Shown here one piece after another: positions 26,360 through 35,571 of a stretch of DNA of 62,908 nt (positions are counted from its first letter, which is position 1; each line of letters begins with the position of its first letter). The notes under the pieces are model-generated. The model did not search any database. It was given only the letters and a program-made list of their open reading frames with translations, and was not told where the DNA came from. The stretch is from NCBI GenBank assembly GCA_020049495.1, contig JAIFKU010000038.1, forward strand, positions 1 through 62,908, in the 5' to 3' direction. The stretch is from Accumulibacter sp. (GTDB lineage Bacteria; Pseudomonadota; Gammaproteobacteria; Burkholderiales; Rhodocyclaceae). The position numbers were made by a program, and so were the translations under genes.

Positions 26360-27189
26360 AGGGTCACCTCGAGTTCTTTCATGGCTTGTTCATAGTCGTC
26401 TTTGCTGATCGGTTTGCCGTGCCAGGCGCTCTGGCCTTCCATGAAGGAGACGCCCTTGCCTTTGACGGTCTTGGCGATGATCACGGTCGGCTGTCCCTTG
26501 ATGGTCTTGGCCTGGTCGACGGCCGTGCTGATTTCGTCGACCCGGTGCCCGTCGATGTCGATCACATGCCAGCCGAAGGCGCGCCATTTGGCGGCGATGT
26601 CGCCCATCGGCATGATCTCCTGGAGGGTGCCGTCGAGCTGGACGCCGTTGTTGTCGACGATGACCAGCAGGTTGTCGGCCTTGAATTTGGCTGCCGACAT
26701 CGCGGCTTCCCAGACGATGCCTTCCTGCAGTTCGCCGTCGCCCATGAGGACGATGGTGCGGTAGTCGAGGCCGTCGAGCCGGGCGGCCATGGCCATGCCA
26801 AGTCCGGCGGATAGCCCGAGTCCCAGCGGTCCCGTGGATAGTTCGACGCCGCAGGTCTTGAGTGCGCAGGGATGTCCCTGCAGCTTGCTGTCGAGCTGGC
26901 GCAGCGTGACCAGGTCGTCCTGCGGGAAGAATCCCTTTTCGGCGAGGATCATGTAGAGCATCGGTGCCGCATGCCCCTTGCCCAGGACAAACCGGTCGCG
27001 GTTGGCGTCCTTCGGTTTCTTCGCGTCAACATTGAGCTTCTCGAAGTACAGCGTCGTCAGGATCTCGGCCGATGACAAGGATCCGCCCGGATGTCCGGTC
27101 TGGATGCCATGCAGTAGCTTGATCAGGTCCTGCCGGAACTTCGCGCACAGCCGTTCAAGATTCGCCTTGCTCTCTGGCTTTAAACTCAT
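26356..27189 (-). CDS. Transketolase, N-terminal (PP-binding) subunit
   Basis: A 277-residue partner with the thiamine-diphosphate-binding motif MGDGELQEGIVWEA followed by VIVDNNGVQLDG, and the N-terminal TGHPGGSLSSAEIL. GAGGAGAAATAA precedes the ATG at 27189. It lies 132 bases after the zinc dehydrogenase gene. Complete. Confidence 0.9.
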   Translation of the reverse strand: MSLKPESKANLERLCAKFRQDLIKLLHGIQTGHPGGSLSSAEILTTLYFEKLNVDAKKPKDANRDRFVLGKGHAAPMLYMILAEKGFFPQDDLVTLRQLDSKLQGHPCALKTCGVELSTGPLGLGLSAGLGMAMAARLDGLDYRTIVLMGDGELQEGIVWEAAMSAAKFKADNLLVIVDNNGVQLDGTLQEIMPMGDIAAKWRAFGWHVIDIDGHRVDEISTAVDQAKTIKGQPTVIIAKTVKGKGVSFMEGQSAWHGKPISKDDYEQAMKELEVTL

Positions 27190-27321
27190 TTATTTCTCCT
27201 CATTGGTCATTACTTTAATAAAGTGCAAAAGCCTGTTCGTGTCCGTCGCGCCGGCTTCACTAAACGATCGCGCTCGGTAAAATACTGTTCAGGAAGAGCG
27301 GACAGCCTCTTCTGCTGCGAA

Positions 27322-28347
27322 CTACTCGGAAATCTTGATAACGACCTTCATGATGGTGTCCGTGTTGTTATCAATGTAGGGATAGACGTCATCGATCTGG
27401 CGGATGTCGAAATAATCGCTGATCAGCAAGGACGTATTGACGACCTTCCGCGCCATGAGATCGATGGCGCGTTCGAAGTCTTCCCGCAGATACATCATGA
27501 TTCCTAGCATGTCGACCTCGCGCCGCTGAAACAGCGGCAGCTCGATCTCCACCGGTTCCTTGTAATTGGCGACGACGACAATCTTCGACGAGCAGCGAGC
27601 GGCGGCCACGGCTTCGTTGAAAATGGCCTTGACGCCGGCACAGTCAATGATTATATCGGCTTCGTCATCGCCGAACTGTTCGAGAATGACCTCTTTCAGT
27701 TTTTTGTCGCGGGTATTCACGCAGGCGTGGATGCCGCATTCGGCGGCGATATCGAGACGCTTCTGGATGATGTCGGTGATCACTACTTTTCTTGCTCCGG
27801 AGGCCACCGCCACCTGGGCCACCAGGTTCCCGATGGCGCCTGCGCCCAGTACAACGATATTCAGCCCGCTCAGATCGCCGCAACGGCGGATCGCACCCGT
27901 AGCCACAGCAGCCGGTTCAACCAGAGAGCCTTCGTCGAAACTCATGGCTTCCGGAATCAACAACACTTTTGATGCCGGGACCGGAAAATATTCGGCAAAC
28001 ATCCCGTTGGTATGCACGCCATAGACCTTGAGATTCTTGCACACGTTGTAATGGCCACTGCGGCACGGCGCGCATTCACCGCAGAACACCTGCGGCTGAA
28101 TCGTTACGCGATCGCCCGCCTTGAGGGTTCCCACATTGGCGCCGGCTTTGACGATGACGCCAGAGCCCTCGTGTCCCTGCACAACCGGGAACTTCATGTA
28201 TTTGTGCCGGCCATGATAGATCTGGATGTCGGAACCGCAGACGCCGACACGCTTCATCTGAACCAGCACATCGTCATCACCGATCTCCGGCACCGGGAGC
28301 TCGAGGTATTCGATCTTGAATGCTTCGGGCATTTTCACTTGCAGCAT
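27322..28347 (-). CDS. Zinc-dependent polyol/sugar-acid dehydrogenase (MDR family)
   Basis: A 341-residue medium-chain dehydrogenase with catalytic-zinc residues in VGVCGSDIQIYHG and VVQGHEGSGVIVKA, structural-zinc cysteines in CGECAPCRSGHYNVC, and the NAD-binding VLGAGAIGNLVAQVA. It resembles L-iditol/galactitol/idonate-type enzymes. ATG 28347 is preferred because GGAG lies 6 bases before it; ATG 28350 and TTG 28359 are alternatives. It lies between the TRAP transporter and transketolase genes, so it probably oxidises the imported substrate or its product. It may replace the broken relative at 1646-2672. Confidence 0.85.
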   Translation of the reverse strand: MLQVKMPEAFKIEYLELPVPEIGDDDVLVQMKRVGVCGSDIQIYHGRHKYMKFPVVQGHEGSGVIVKAGANVGTLKAGDRVTIQPQVFCGECAPCRSGHYNVCKNLKVYGVHTNGMFAEYFPVPASKVLLIPEAMSFDEGSLVEPAAVATGAIRRCGDLSGLNIVVLGAGAIGNLVAQVAVASGARKVVITDIIQKRLDIAAECGIHACVNTRDKKLKEVILEQFGDDEADIIIDCAGVKAIFNEAVAAARCSSKIVVVANYKEPVEIELPLFQRREVDMLGIMMYLREDFERAIDLMARKVVNTSLLISDYFDIRQIDDVYPYIDNNTDTIMKVVIKISE

Positions 28348-28372
28348 CATTTTCTCCAAATAAGCAGGTCAG

Positions 28373-28384
28373 CGTAGCGCTACG
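28373..28384. other. 12-bp perfect palindrome between dctM and the dehydrogenase gene
   Basis: CGTAGCGCTACG is its own reverse complement and lies 25 bases upstream of the dehydrogenase start. It may be a small intercistronic structure or a chance palindrome. Confidence 0.3.
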
Positions 28385-28420
28385 TCAAACACCACGAGCA
28401 ATCACGCAGCGCAACACCGT

Positions 28421-29689
28421 TCACTTCAGCGCTTGCGGCAACCAGAGTGAGACCCACGGAACATAGGTGAGTATGGCCAGGACGACTATCAGCACGCTGA
28501 CATACGAAATGACCTCGCGAACCACTAGTTGGAAACGAACCTTGGCCACGGAACTGGAGACAAAAAGCAGCACCCCGACCGGCGGCGTCAACTGGCCGAT
28601 GGTCAGATTAACCAGCAGGACGATGCCGAAGTGCACCAGGTCGATCTGAAAGAGATTCAATACCGGGATCAGGATCGGCACCAGAATGATCATGATCGCG
28701 ATGGTTTCCATGAAACAGCCGAGGATGAGCAGTACGAAATTCAGCATCAGCAGGATGACCCAGGGCTTGTCGGTGGCATGCGTCAGTGCATTCGACAACA
28801 TCTGGGGTGCCTGCTCGACACCCAGGAACCAGCTGAAAGGTGCCGCCGCCGCCACGATCATCAGGATGACTGCGGTTTCTTTGGCCGTTTGCAGCAGGAT
28901 AGCCGGCACATGGGACCACTTCAGCGTCCGGTAGACATACAGTCCGACGAGCAGTGAGTAAAACGCCGCGACACCGGCGATTTCGGTCGCGGTAAATATA
29001 CCCATCCGGAAACCGCCCAAGATCAGTACCGGCATGAACAAGGCCCAGACGGCTTCGCGGAATGCAGTTTTAAAGCGACCCCAGGCAAACGACGCATCCT
29101 TTGGAAACTGCCGTTTGTGGGCAATGTAGGCCGTCAGCACCACCATTCCCGCCGCCATGAGCAAGCCCGGGAGCAAACCGGCCCAGAACAGATCGCCAAG
29201 CGAAATATTGGCTTGCCAGGCATAGATCACCATGAGGGTTGACGGCGGGATGATCGGCCCCAGCGTGGCCGCAGCAGCACAGAGCGCAGCACCGAAGGGC
29301 GCCCCATAACCGGACTTGGCGAACTCAGGAACGAATACCCTCGACAAGGCGGCACAATCGGCGACCGACGACCCCGAAATGCCGGACAGGAAGACTTCGC
29401 CGACAACGGCAGTATGTGCGGTTCCGCCGCGGATATGGCCGATAAAGGCGCGTGTGAATCCGAAAAGCCGTTCACTGATACCCGAGTCGTTCATCAAGGA
29501 CCCAGCCAGTGTAAACAAGGGGATGGCCAACAGTGGAAAGGATTGCACACCAGTTACGACACGTTGCGCAACGAGCGACAAGGGGATGCCTTCCATGCCG
29601 ATGACCAGCATCGAAGAACCCAGCATGGCCAGGGCAATCGGCAGCCCGATCAGCAGCAGAACAACAAAGGAAATGCACAGCAGAATCAC
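28421..29689 (-). CDS. dctM: TRAP transporter large permease (DctM)
   Basis: A 422-residue membrane protein with about 12 hydrophobic segments and the DctM signatures GISGSSVADCAALSRVF and LGPIIPPSTLMVIYA. It is the sodium-coupled translocating subunit of a tripartite ATP-independent periplasmic transporter. Its ATG overlaps the dctQ stop. A short gap separates it from the zinc dehydrogenase gene. Confidence 0.93.
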   Translation of the reverse strand: MILLCISFVVLLLIGLPIALAMLGSSMLVIGMEGIPLSLVAQRVVTGVQSFPLLAIPLFTLAGSLMNDSGISERLFGFTRAFIGHIRGGTAHTAVVGEVFLSGISGSSVADCAALSRVFVPEFAKSGYGAPFGAALCAAAATLGPIIPPSTLMVIYAWQANISLGDLFWAGLLPGLLMAAGMVVLTAYIAHKRQFPKDASFAWGRFKTAFREAVWALFMPVLILGGFRMGIFTATEIAGVAAFYSLLVGLYVYRTLKWSHVPAILLQTAKETAVILMIVAAAAPFSWFLGVEQAPQMLSNALTHATDKPWVILLMLNFVLLILGCFMETIAIMIILVPILIPVLNLFQIDLVHFGIVLLVNLTIGQLTPPVGVLLFVSSSVAKVRFQLVVREVISYVSVLIVVLAILTYVPWVSLWLPQALK

Positions 29690-30222
29690 AGAACACCGCC
29701 TTCATTCATCACCAGTACTTCGGTTTCGCCACGGAACACCGGCGCGGCGCCAAAATCCATCCAGGCTCTGAGTACATGAATCAGCATCAGCACCAACCCG
29801 ACCGGCATCGCCGCTACGAACCACGCCTTGGAAACGCCCATCATCGGCGAGTCCACAACCGCTTCCTGGAGCACCTGATCGATACAACCGTAAGCCATCA
29901 CTGCCATGATCACGATTCCGCAGAGCAGAGTCACCGTATTGAGCCAGTTGAATTTGGCCATGCGGAAAACTGGTGCCATTACGTCAATGCGGATATGCAT
30001 CTGTGATCGTACCGCTGCCGCAGATCCCAGAAAGACCATCCAGGTCAGCAGAGCAACGATCAGTTCCTCGCCCCAGGTAAGTGGATTGTTGAAAACGTAA
30101 CGCAACACCACGGCAAGCATCACCAGTCCAGCGATCAGTCCGTGCAGAGCCATAACGACAAAGTCCTCACCGGCTGCAATGGCATTGTCAACCCGACGAA
30201 AAATAGTGCGAAAATTACCCAT
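29686..30222 (-). CDS. dctQ: TRAP transporter small permease (DctQ)
   Basis: A 178-residue protein with four hydrophobic segments and the DctQ marks LRYVFNNPLTWGEELIVALL and MHIRIDVMAPVF. It forms the membrane complex with DctM. It lies 194 bases after dctP, separated by a hairpin. Confidence 0.9.
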   Translation of the reverse strand: MGNFRTIFRRVDNAIAAGEDFVVMALHGLIAGLVMLAVVLRYVFNNPLTWGEELIVALLTWMVFLGSAAAVRSQMHIRIDVMAPVFRMAKFNWLNTVTLLCGIVIMAVMAYGCIDQVLQEAVVDSPMMGVSKAWFVAAMPVGLVLMLIHVLRAWMDFGAAPVFRGETEVLVMNEGGVL

Positions 30223-30332
30223 GAGCAGCCTCAGACAGAGTTAAGGGGTCGCAGGAATTACTGATGAAAATCGAACGGCCATTCAGATAACAACATCCGA
30301 GAGGATGACTGAATCTGTCAGATTTTCAATTA

Positions 30333-30362
30333 TCCGGACACCGACACAGGCCAGTGTCCGGA
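30333..30362. other. Intercistronic hairpin between dctP and dctQ
   Basis: TCCGGACAC and GTGTCCGGA form a perfect 9-bp stem around a 12-base loop. It lies after dctP and before dctQ. There is no T-run on the minus strand, so it may stabilise the dctP message and keep binding protein in excess over permease. Its core resembles the hairpin at 52346-52380. Confidence 0.6.
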
Positions 30363-30416
30363 ATTGAAGCCAACCGAATCAGCGTTTACTTTTGCTTTGA
30401 ATGACCTCGCAGTCGC

Positions 30417-31436
30417 TTATTTCGCGGCTTCGACGGCGGCGCGAACGCGCTGCAGATTTTCCGTACCCCAGCGCGCTTCCAGGTTCTTAAAGGCAGGGCC
30501 CATCTTGGCGGCGAACGCAGCACGATCAGGCTTGTCGACGATGGTCGACTTGCCCGACTTGCGGATTTCTTCCAGCATGCTCCCCTCTCTTTCCTGTTGC
30601 AGTTTCGTGTTCTTCGCCGACACGGCTGCAATTTCTTCCATCAGCACTTTCTGCAATTCGGGTGATAACTTATCGAATGAGCGCTTGTTCATGATTATCA
30701 TATTGTTCTGCAGCATGTGGCGCGTCATTGACAGATGGGCCTGAACTTCATAGAACTTGCGCGAGTAGATCGTCGGGATCGGATTTTCCTGACCGTCTAC
30801 CAGTTTCATCTGCAGTGCCATATAGACTTCGCCGAAGGGAATCGGTGTCGGTGCGGCACCCATGGCTTTGATCATCTCAACCCAGACGGGTGATTCAGGA
30901 ACGCGAATTTTCATGCCGGAAATATCAGCCGGGGTGTTGACGGCCTTGCTTCCGGTGGTCAGATTGCGCCAACCCCAGTACCAGATCTTTGACAGCGTCA
31001 ATACGCCGTGCTTGTCGCGCAGTTCATCGAATATCGGCTGGAAAGCGGGGCCAGTAATGACTTTTTCGGCCTGTGCCCAGTCTCTCCAGAGGAAGGGCGC
31101 GCTGGAGATTTCAAGCGAAGGCACAAGGTTGGAGGTTGCCGCCATTGATGGCGACGAAATATCGAGTGCGCCCGACTTCACCTGCTGGATTAGGTCGACT
31201 TCCTTGCCGAGTTGTTCGGCAGGAAAAACTTTGATCGTGAGTTCACCCTTGGTCCTCTGGTTAACCTTGTCGGCGAATTCCTGCGACATATCGGTGGCAA
31301 TTTCACCATTATTATTGGCGTGACCGAAACGCAGCGTCGTGGCCGACATGGCGACGGAAGGAATGGCCGCCAGCGTGGCAAAAGCCGATATGACGAGAGT
31401 TGAAACAAGCAATTTTTTGGTATTGAAACGAAGCAT
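30417..31436 (-). CDS. dctP: TRAP transporter substrate-binding protein (DctP)
   Basis: A 339-residue periplasmic protein with a signal peptide (LLVSTLVISAFATLAAIPSV, cleavage likely near AMSA). The DctP family features FPAEQLGKEVDLIQQVKSG and the conserved substrate-binding arginine (Arg178 in MKIRVPESPVW) are present; in known TRAP proteins this residue pairs with a carboxylate. The ligand is therefore probably an organic or sugar acid. The ATG at 31436 has GGGAGG 8 bases upstream. A sigma-54-type promoter and paired palindromes lie upstream. Confidence 0.92.
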   Translation of the reverse strand: MLRFNTKKLLVSTLVISAFATLAAIPSVAMSATTLRFGHANNNGEIATDMSQEFADKVNQRTKGELTIKVFPAEQLGKEVDLIQQVKSGALDISSPSMAATSNLVPSLEISSAPFLWRDWAQAEKVITGPAFQPIFDELRDKHGVLTLSKIWYWGWRNLTTGSKAVNTPADISGMKIRVPESPVWVEMIKAMGAAPTPIPFGEVYMALQMKLVDGQENPIPTIYSRKFYEVQAHLSMTRHMLQNNMIIMNKRSFDKLSPELQKVLMEEIAAVSAKNTKLQQEREGSMLEEIRKSGKSTIVDKPDRAAFAAKMGPAFKNLEARWGTENLQRVRAAVEAAK

Positions 31437-31605
31437 GGTAAACCTCCCAGTTTGATGAAACATTAAATTGCGTCCGTAGTCAGGCACCAACCTAGCGGCA
31501 CGTTGCCGCCACTCAACGGTCCGCGTGCGGTGATCAAGAATCGATCCGGAGCGGGTGGTCGCCCGTTGGGGCATGCAGATTCCTGTTCCAAGCGCCCGCT
31601 AGTAG

Positions 31606-31621
31606 AGCAATATACAGACCA
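31606..31621 (-). promoter_or_regulatory. Candidate sigma-54 (-24/-12) promoter of the dctP operon
   Basis: On the minus strand the sequence reads TGGTCTG-TATA-TTGCT. The GG and GC pairs are separated by exactly 10 bases, and the -12 half is the consensus TTGCT; the -24 half keeps TGG. Transcription would start near 31594, leaving a 5' leader of roughly 155 bases before dctP. A sigma-54 activator gene lies directly upstream, which supports the call. Confidence 0.7.
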
Positions 31622-31695
31622 CAACCAGGAAAGGCAGCTAAGTCATTGTTTTTATGCGACCGACCGATCCGCTTGTGAGAGGGGATGTCGCACCA

Positions 31696-31736
31696 TACGT
31701 TCCATTAAGGAATCATATGTTCCGTATTGAAACATA
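31696..31736 (-). promoter_or_regulatory. Paired palindromes, candidate enhancer sites for the sigma-54 activator
   Basis: Two 21-bp palindromes stand in tandem with a 20-base phase (about two helical turns). The better one is TATGTTCC-N5-GAAACATA (31716-31736), and the other is TACGTTCC-N5-GGAATCAT (31696-31716). Their centres are about 105 and 85 bp upstream of the candidate -24 element. This matches the usual place of upstream activator sites. Confidence 0.65.
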
Positions 31737-31781
31737 ACCAACCCGCAGTTGATGCCTGGCCGTGTGCTGGCGCGCCGGCTT

Positions 31782-33731
31782 TTACCGTCTCCGGCCGAAC
31801 GCTTCTGTTAGTTCGGGTTCAGCCGCCCGGCGCGCCACATTCTCCTTGATTCGTCGCCACAGCGTAGTTCGGCCAATGCCGAGGATGGCGCTCGATTCCT
31901 TGATTGAACCGTTGGTTCTCGTGTAGACGTATTCGATATAGTCGTCTTCGAGATCTTTCAGGCTCAGCGCTTCGGAAAAAGCGAAGCGCTCGCGGGCAGT
32001 AGTCGCCGGCGCTTCAGCGGACGGCTTGATGGCCAGATCGTCGACGCCGATGATCTTCCCTTCGCAAATGACCACCGCGCGCTCTATCATGCCGCGCAAT
32101 TCGCGAATATTCCCTTTGTAGGTACGGCTTCGCAGGTAGTCGATCGCTTCGGGATCAAGGCTCATGCGGCCTTTGCGGTAGCGCCCGGCAAAGTCCTTGA
32201 TGAAGTGCATGGCCAGCAGTTCGATGTCCTCAGCCCGTTCGTTGAGCGGCGGAATGTACAGGCTCAGGATGGCGACACGGAAGAAGAGGTCGCTGCGGAA
32301 CTGATTCTGATTGACCAGACTGCTCAGGTCGCGGTTGGTGGCGCAGATAATCCGGACATCGACCGGAATCAGCTTGTCGTCGCCGATTCGCATCACCTGC
32401 TTTTCCTGCAGGACGCGCAGCAAGCGGCCTTGCAACAGAATCGGTAGCTCGCTGATCTCGTCGAGGAACAGGGTTCCGCCGTGCGCCATTTCGAAGAGGC
32501 CGGCTTTGCCCTTCTTGGCCGCGCCGGTAAATGAGCCTTCGACATAGCCGAAGAGTTCGCTTTCGATCAATGTCTCGGGCAGCGCCGCACAGTTGATCGC
32601 CACAAACGGCGAGTTCCTGCGCGTGCTGGCGTTGTGGATGCCTTGTGCGAAGAGCTCTTTGCCGACACCCGACGGACCGAAGATCAGCACCGAGGTATCG
32701 TACTGGGCGAATTTTTGCGCCGTTCTGATGCATTCGGCGACGACATCGCTCTTGTGGATGACGTCGCCAAAGTCGTATTGCGCAACGAAGCCTTTCTCGG
32801 CAAGCTTGACGCGGATTTTCTGCTCGAGTTTCTGAACGTCGGTGATGTCCTGATAGGTAGCTACGGCGCCCCTGACTTCGCCATCGACAACTACCGCTGT
32901 GCGGCTGGTCGCAATGATCGTCTGATTCTCCAGTTGCTGGATATCGCCGATTTCCGGACGCATCGTCTCGAGGACATTGAGCAGGCGCGTTTCGGGAATG
33001 ATTTCGGTAATCTGTTTGCCCAAAGCCTCCTGCTTGGAAAAGCCGGTAATCTTTTCCGACGCGCTGTTGAAGACCGTGACCCACCCCTGGTTATCAATTG
33101 CAATAATGCCGTCATGGACGAAATCGATGATCGTTGCGAACTGCTGCGCCTTTTCTTTCTGCAGCCGCGATGCATAGAGGATGTCCTTGGCCTGTTGTAT
33201 GGCGATCTGCATCGCCTGGCTGCCTGAATTTACAATGAAAGCTTTCAAGTCCGGCATGGCCACCGCCGCCTTGACATTGTTGTCGCCGACAAAGACGCGG
33301 ACGCCGCGCTGAATCATCTTTTCCACTTCGGCGGCGATGTCGGTGTCCTTTGAAATTTCGCAACAGACCGCCTGCAGTCCCATGACCTCGGCTATGATCT
33401 CGGCGCCGTAAATGACATTGCGAAAACCGATAACGCCGATCGGCCCGGTCTCTCCGGTCCGTTTGACCTCCTTGAAGCTTTCGATAAGATCGAACGCCGT
33501 CACCTTGACTTCTACCGTCGGAACGTTGAATTCGGATTTGATCAACTCGTAGAATCCGCCGCGTGAAATGATCGCTCTTGCCCCGCTGTCTATCGCCAGG
33601 CGGGTTCGTTCAAGAACATTTCCGGGCTCTGCTTCGAGCAGATCGACATTGGAATAGCCGCTCTCCGCCACAACGCAGCGCGTGACTTCAGACATGGAAC
33701 TGAACGGAGTTACGACGACAATTTCTTTCAT
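31782..33731 (-). CDS. PrpR-type sigma-54-dependent transcriptional activator
   Basis: A 649-residue protein. Residues 1-190 form a PrpR_N sensor domain (IVVVTPFSSMSEVTRCVVAE, ISRGGFYELIKSEFNVPTVE), 200-300 a PAS domain, and 325-560 the AAA+ domain with Walker A FGPSGVGKE, the sigma-54-contact loop GSFTGA (399-404, where GAFTGA is usual) and Walker B TLFLDEI. The Fis-type helix-turn-helix ends the protein (SSAILGIGRTTLWRRIKE). ATG 33731 is chosen, with GGTGGAG upstream. It lies directly upstream of dctP and most likely controls that operon in response to the substrate or an intermediate bound by PrpR_N. Confidence 0.9.
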   Translation of the reverse strand: MKEIVVVTPFSSMSEVTRCVVAESGYSNVDLLEAEPGNVLERTRLAIDSGARAIISRGGFYELIKSEFNVPTVEVKVTAFDLIESFKEVKRTGETGPIGVIGFRNVIYGAEIIAEVMGLQAVCCEISKDTDIAAEVEKMIQRGVRVFVGDNNVKAAVAMPDLKAFIVNSGSQAMQIAIQQAKDILYASRLQKEKAQQFATIIDFVHDGIIAIDNQGWVTVFNSASEKITGFSKQEALGKQITEIIPETRLLNVLETMRPEIGDIQQLENQTIIATSRTAVVVDGEVRGAVATYQDITDVQKLEQKIRVKLAEKGFVAQYDFGDVIHKSDVVAECIRTAQKFAQYDTSVLIFGPSGVGKELFAQGIHNASTRRNSPFVAINCAALPETLIESELFGYVEGSFTGAAKKGKAGLFEMAHGGTLFLDEISELPILLQGRLLRVLQEKQVMRIGDDKLIPVDVRIICATNRDLSSLVNQNQFRSDLFFRVAILSLYIPPLNERAEDIELLAMHFIKDFAGRYRKGRMSLDPEAIDYLRSRTYKGNIRELRGMIERAVVICEGKIIGVDDLAIKPSAEAPATTARERFAFSEALSLKDLEDDYIEYVYTRTNGSIKESSAILGIGRTTLWRRIKENVARRAAEPELTEAFGRRR

Positions 33732-33936
33732 GCTTGGTCTCCACCTGACTTTACCCGGGCTGTTGCAATCAATCATTACACACCCGCTGCCTGGGTATTC
33801 TAAGTGCTTGTGTCGTCGTTCCGAAAGATAAAGAATCTCTGAAAATATTCTGCAAAGCCATGAAACCGGGCGCGTGTCATCGCCCTCGGGTACAATGGCG
33901 GCCTTTTCAAATCAATGACTTTGCTGAGGTTTCTGA

Positions 33937-35559
33937 GTGCTCGTCGTCGCCAACATCACCATGCAGTTCGGGGCCAAGCCCCTTTTTGAAAACGTTTCAG
34001 TCAAGTTCGGCGAGGGCTATCGCTACGGACTGATCGGCGCCAACGGCTCCGGCAAATCGACCTTCATGAAGATTCTCGCCGGCGAACTGGAAGCTTCGGC
34101 CGGCAATGTCGCGAAAGATGCCCACGAGCGCATGGCCTACCTGCGCCAGGATCAGTTTGCCTTTGAAGACCAGCGCGTGATCGATGTGGTGATGATGGGC
34201 CACGAGCAGATGTGGGCGTGCATGCAGGAGAAGGACGCGATCTACGCCAATCCCGAGGCCAGTGAAGAAGATTACATGCACGCCGCCGAACTGGAGCACA
34301 AGTTCGCCGAATACGGCGGCTATAGCGCCGAATCGCGTGCCGGCGAGTTGCTGCTCGGCGTCGGCATTCCGTCCGCACAGCATTTCGGCCCGATGAGCGA
34401 AGTCGCGCCGGGCTGGAAGCTGCGCGTGTTGCTGATTCAGGCGCTGTTCGCCAATCCCGACATCCTGTTGCTCGACGAACCGACCAACAACCTGGATATC
34501 GCCACCATCCGCTGGCTGGAAAACGTGCTCAACGAGCGCAACAGCACGATGATCATCATCTCGCACGATCGCCACTTCCTGAATCAGGTGTGCACGCACA
34601 TGGCCGATCTGGATTACGGCAAGATCACCGTTTATCCGGGCACCTACGACGATTTCATGGAAGCCTCGTCGCAGGCGCGCCAGCAGCAGCAGAACGCCAA
34701 TGCCCGTGCCAAGGAGCGCATCGCCGATCTGCAGGATTTCGTGCGCCGCTTCTCGGCCAACAAGTCCAAGGCCAGGCAGGCAACGTCACGCGTGAAGCTG
34801 ATCGAAAAACTGCGGCCGGAAGACATGAAGCCCTCGTCACGCCAGTACCCGTGGATCCGCTTCGAATACGACGAGAAGGAAAAACTGCACCGCCAGGCCG
34901 TGGAGGTCGAGAACCTGAGCTTTGCCTATCCGGGCAGCGAACGCAAAATCATCGATTCGCTCGACCTGAGCCTTAATGCCGGGGACAAGCTGGCCGTGAT
35001 CGGCGAGAACGGAGTTGGCAAATCGACCCTGCTCAAGCTGCTGATGGGTGAGCTGAAACCGCAGTACGGCCACGTCAAATGGACGGAGAAAGCCCGGCTC
35101 GGCTATTACGCACAGGATCACGCCGACGATTTCAGGAGCGACACCAGCCTCACCGACTGGGTCGCCGAATACGCGCGTGCCAACGCGGCCGAGGGCGAGG
35201 ATCTAGAAACGCTGATTCGCGGCACGCTGGGGCGCTTGCTGTTTTCAGGTGACGAAGTGCGAAAAGCGGTCAAGGTCATTTCCGGCGGCGAGCAGGGGCG
35301 CATGATCTTCGGCAAGCTGATGCTGATGAAGAACAACGTTCTGGTGATGGATGAGCCAACCAACCATCTGGACATGGAGTCGATCGAATCGCTCAACACG
35401 GCGCTGGAAAAGTTCAAGGGGACCATGGTTTTCGTCTCGCACGACCGCGAATTCGTGTCCTCGCTGGCGACACGCATTCTCGAAATCCGCATGGACGGCA
35501 CGCTGGTCAACTACCTCGGCAACTACGAGGAATATCTCGCCAGCCAGGGCATTGATTAG
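33937..35559 (+). CDS. ybiT: ABC-F family ATPase, YbiT type
   Basis: A 540-residue soluble protein with two ABC ATPase domains and no membrane segments. Walker A motifs are GANGSGKST (N-terminal half) and GENGVGKST (C-terminal half), each followed by [10 protein letters not shown] or [10 protein letters not shown]. The spacer between domains, rich in Gln, Arg and Lys ([20 protein letters not shown]), is the ABC-F linker that reaches into the ribosomal E site. Family members aid stalled ribosomes. The GTG at 33937 is the start, with GAGG upstream. It is monocistronic or paired with the acyltransferase 12 bases later. Confidence 0.9.
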   Translation: MLVVANITMQFGAKPLFENVSVKFGEGYRYGLIGANGSGKSTFMKILAGELEASAGNVAKDAHERMAYLRQDQFAFEDQRVIDVVMMGHEQMWACMQEKDAIYANPEASEEDYMHAAELEHKFAEYGGYSAESRAGELLLGVGIPSAQHFGPMSEVAPGWKLRVLLIQALFANPDILLLDEPTNNLDIATIRWLENVLNERNSTMIIISHDRHFLNQVCTHMADLDYGKITVYPGTYDDFMEASSQARQQQQNANARAKERIADLQDFVRRFSANKSKARQATSRVKLIEKLRPEDMKPSSRQYPWIRFEYDEKEKLHRQAVEVENLSFAYPGSERKIIDSLDLSLNAGDKLAVIGENGVGKSTLLKLLMGELKPQYGHVKWTEKARLGYYAQDHADDFRSDTSLTDWVAEYARANAAEGEDLETLIRGTLGRLLFSGDEVRKAVKVISGGEQGRMIFGKLMLMKNNVLVMDEPTNHLDMESIESLNTALEKFKGTMVFVSHDREFVSSLATRILEIRMDGTLVNYLGNYEEYLASQGID

Positions 35560-35571
35560 GGCGCATTACCC

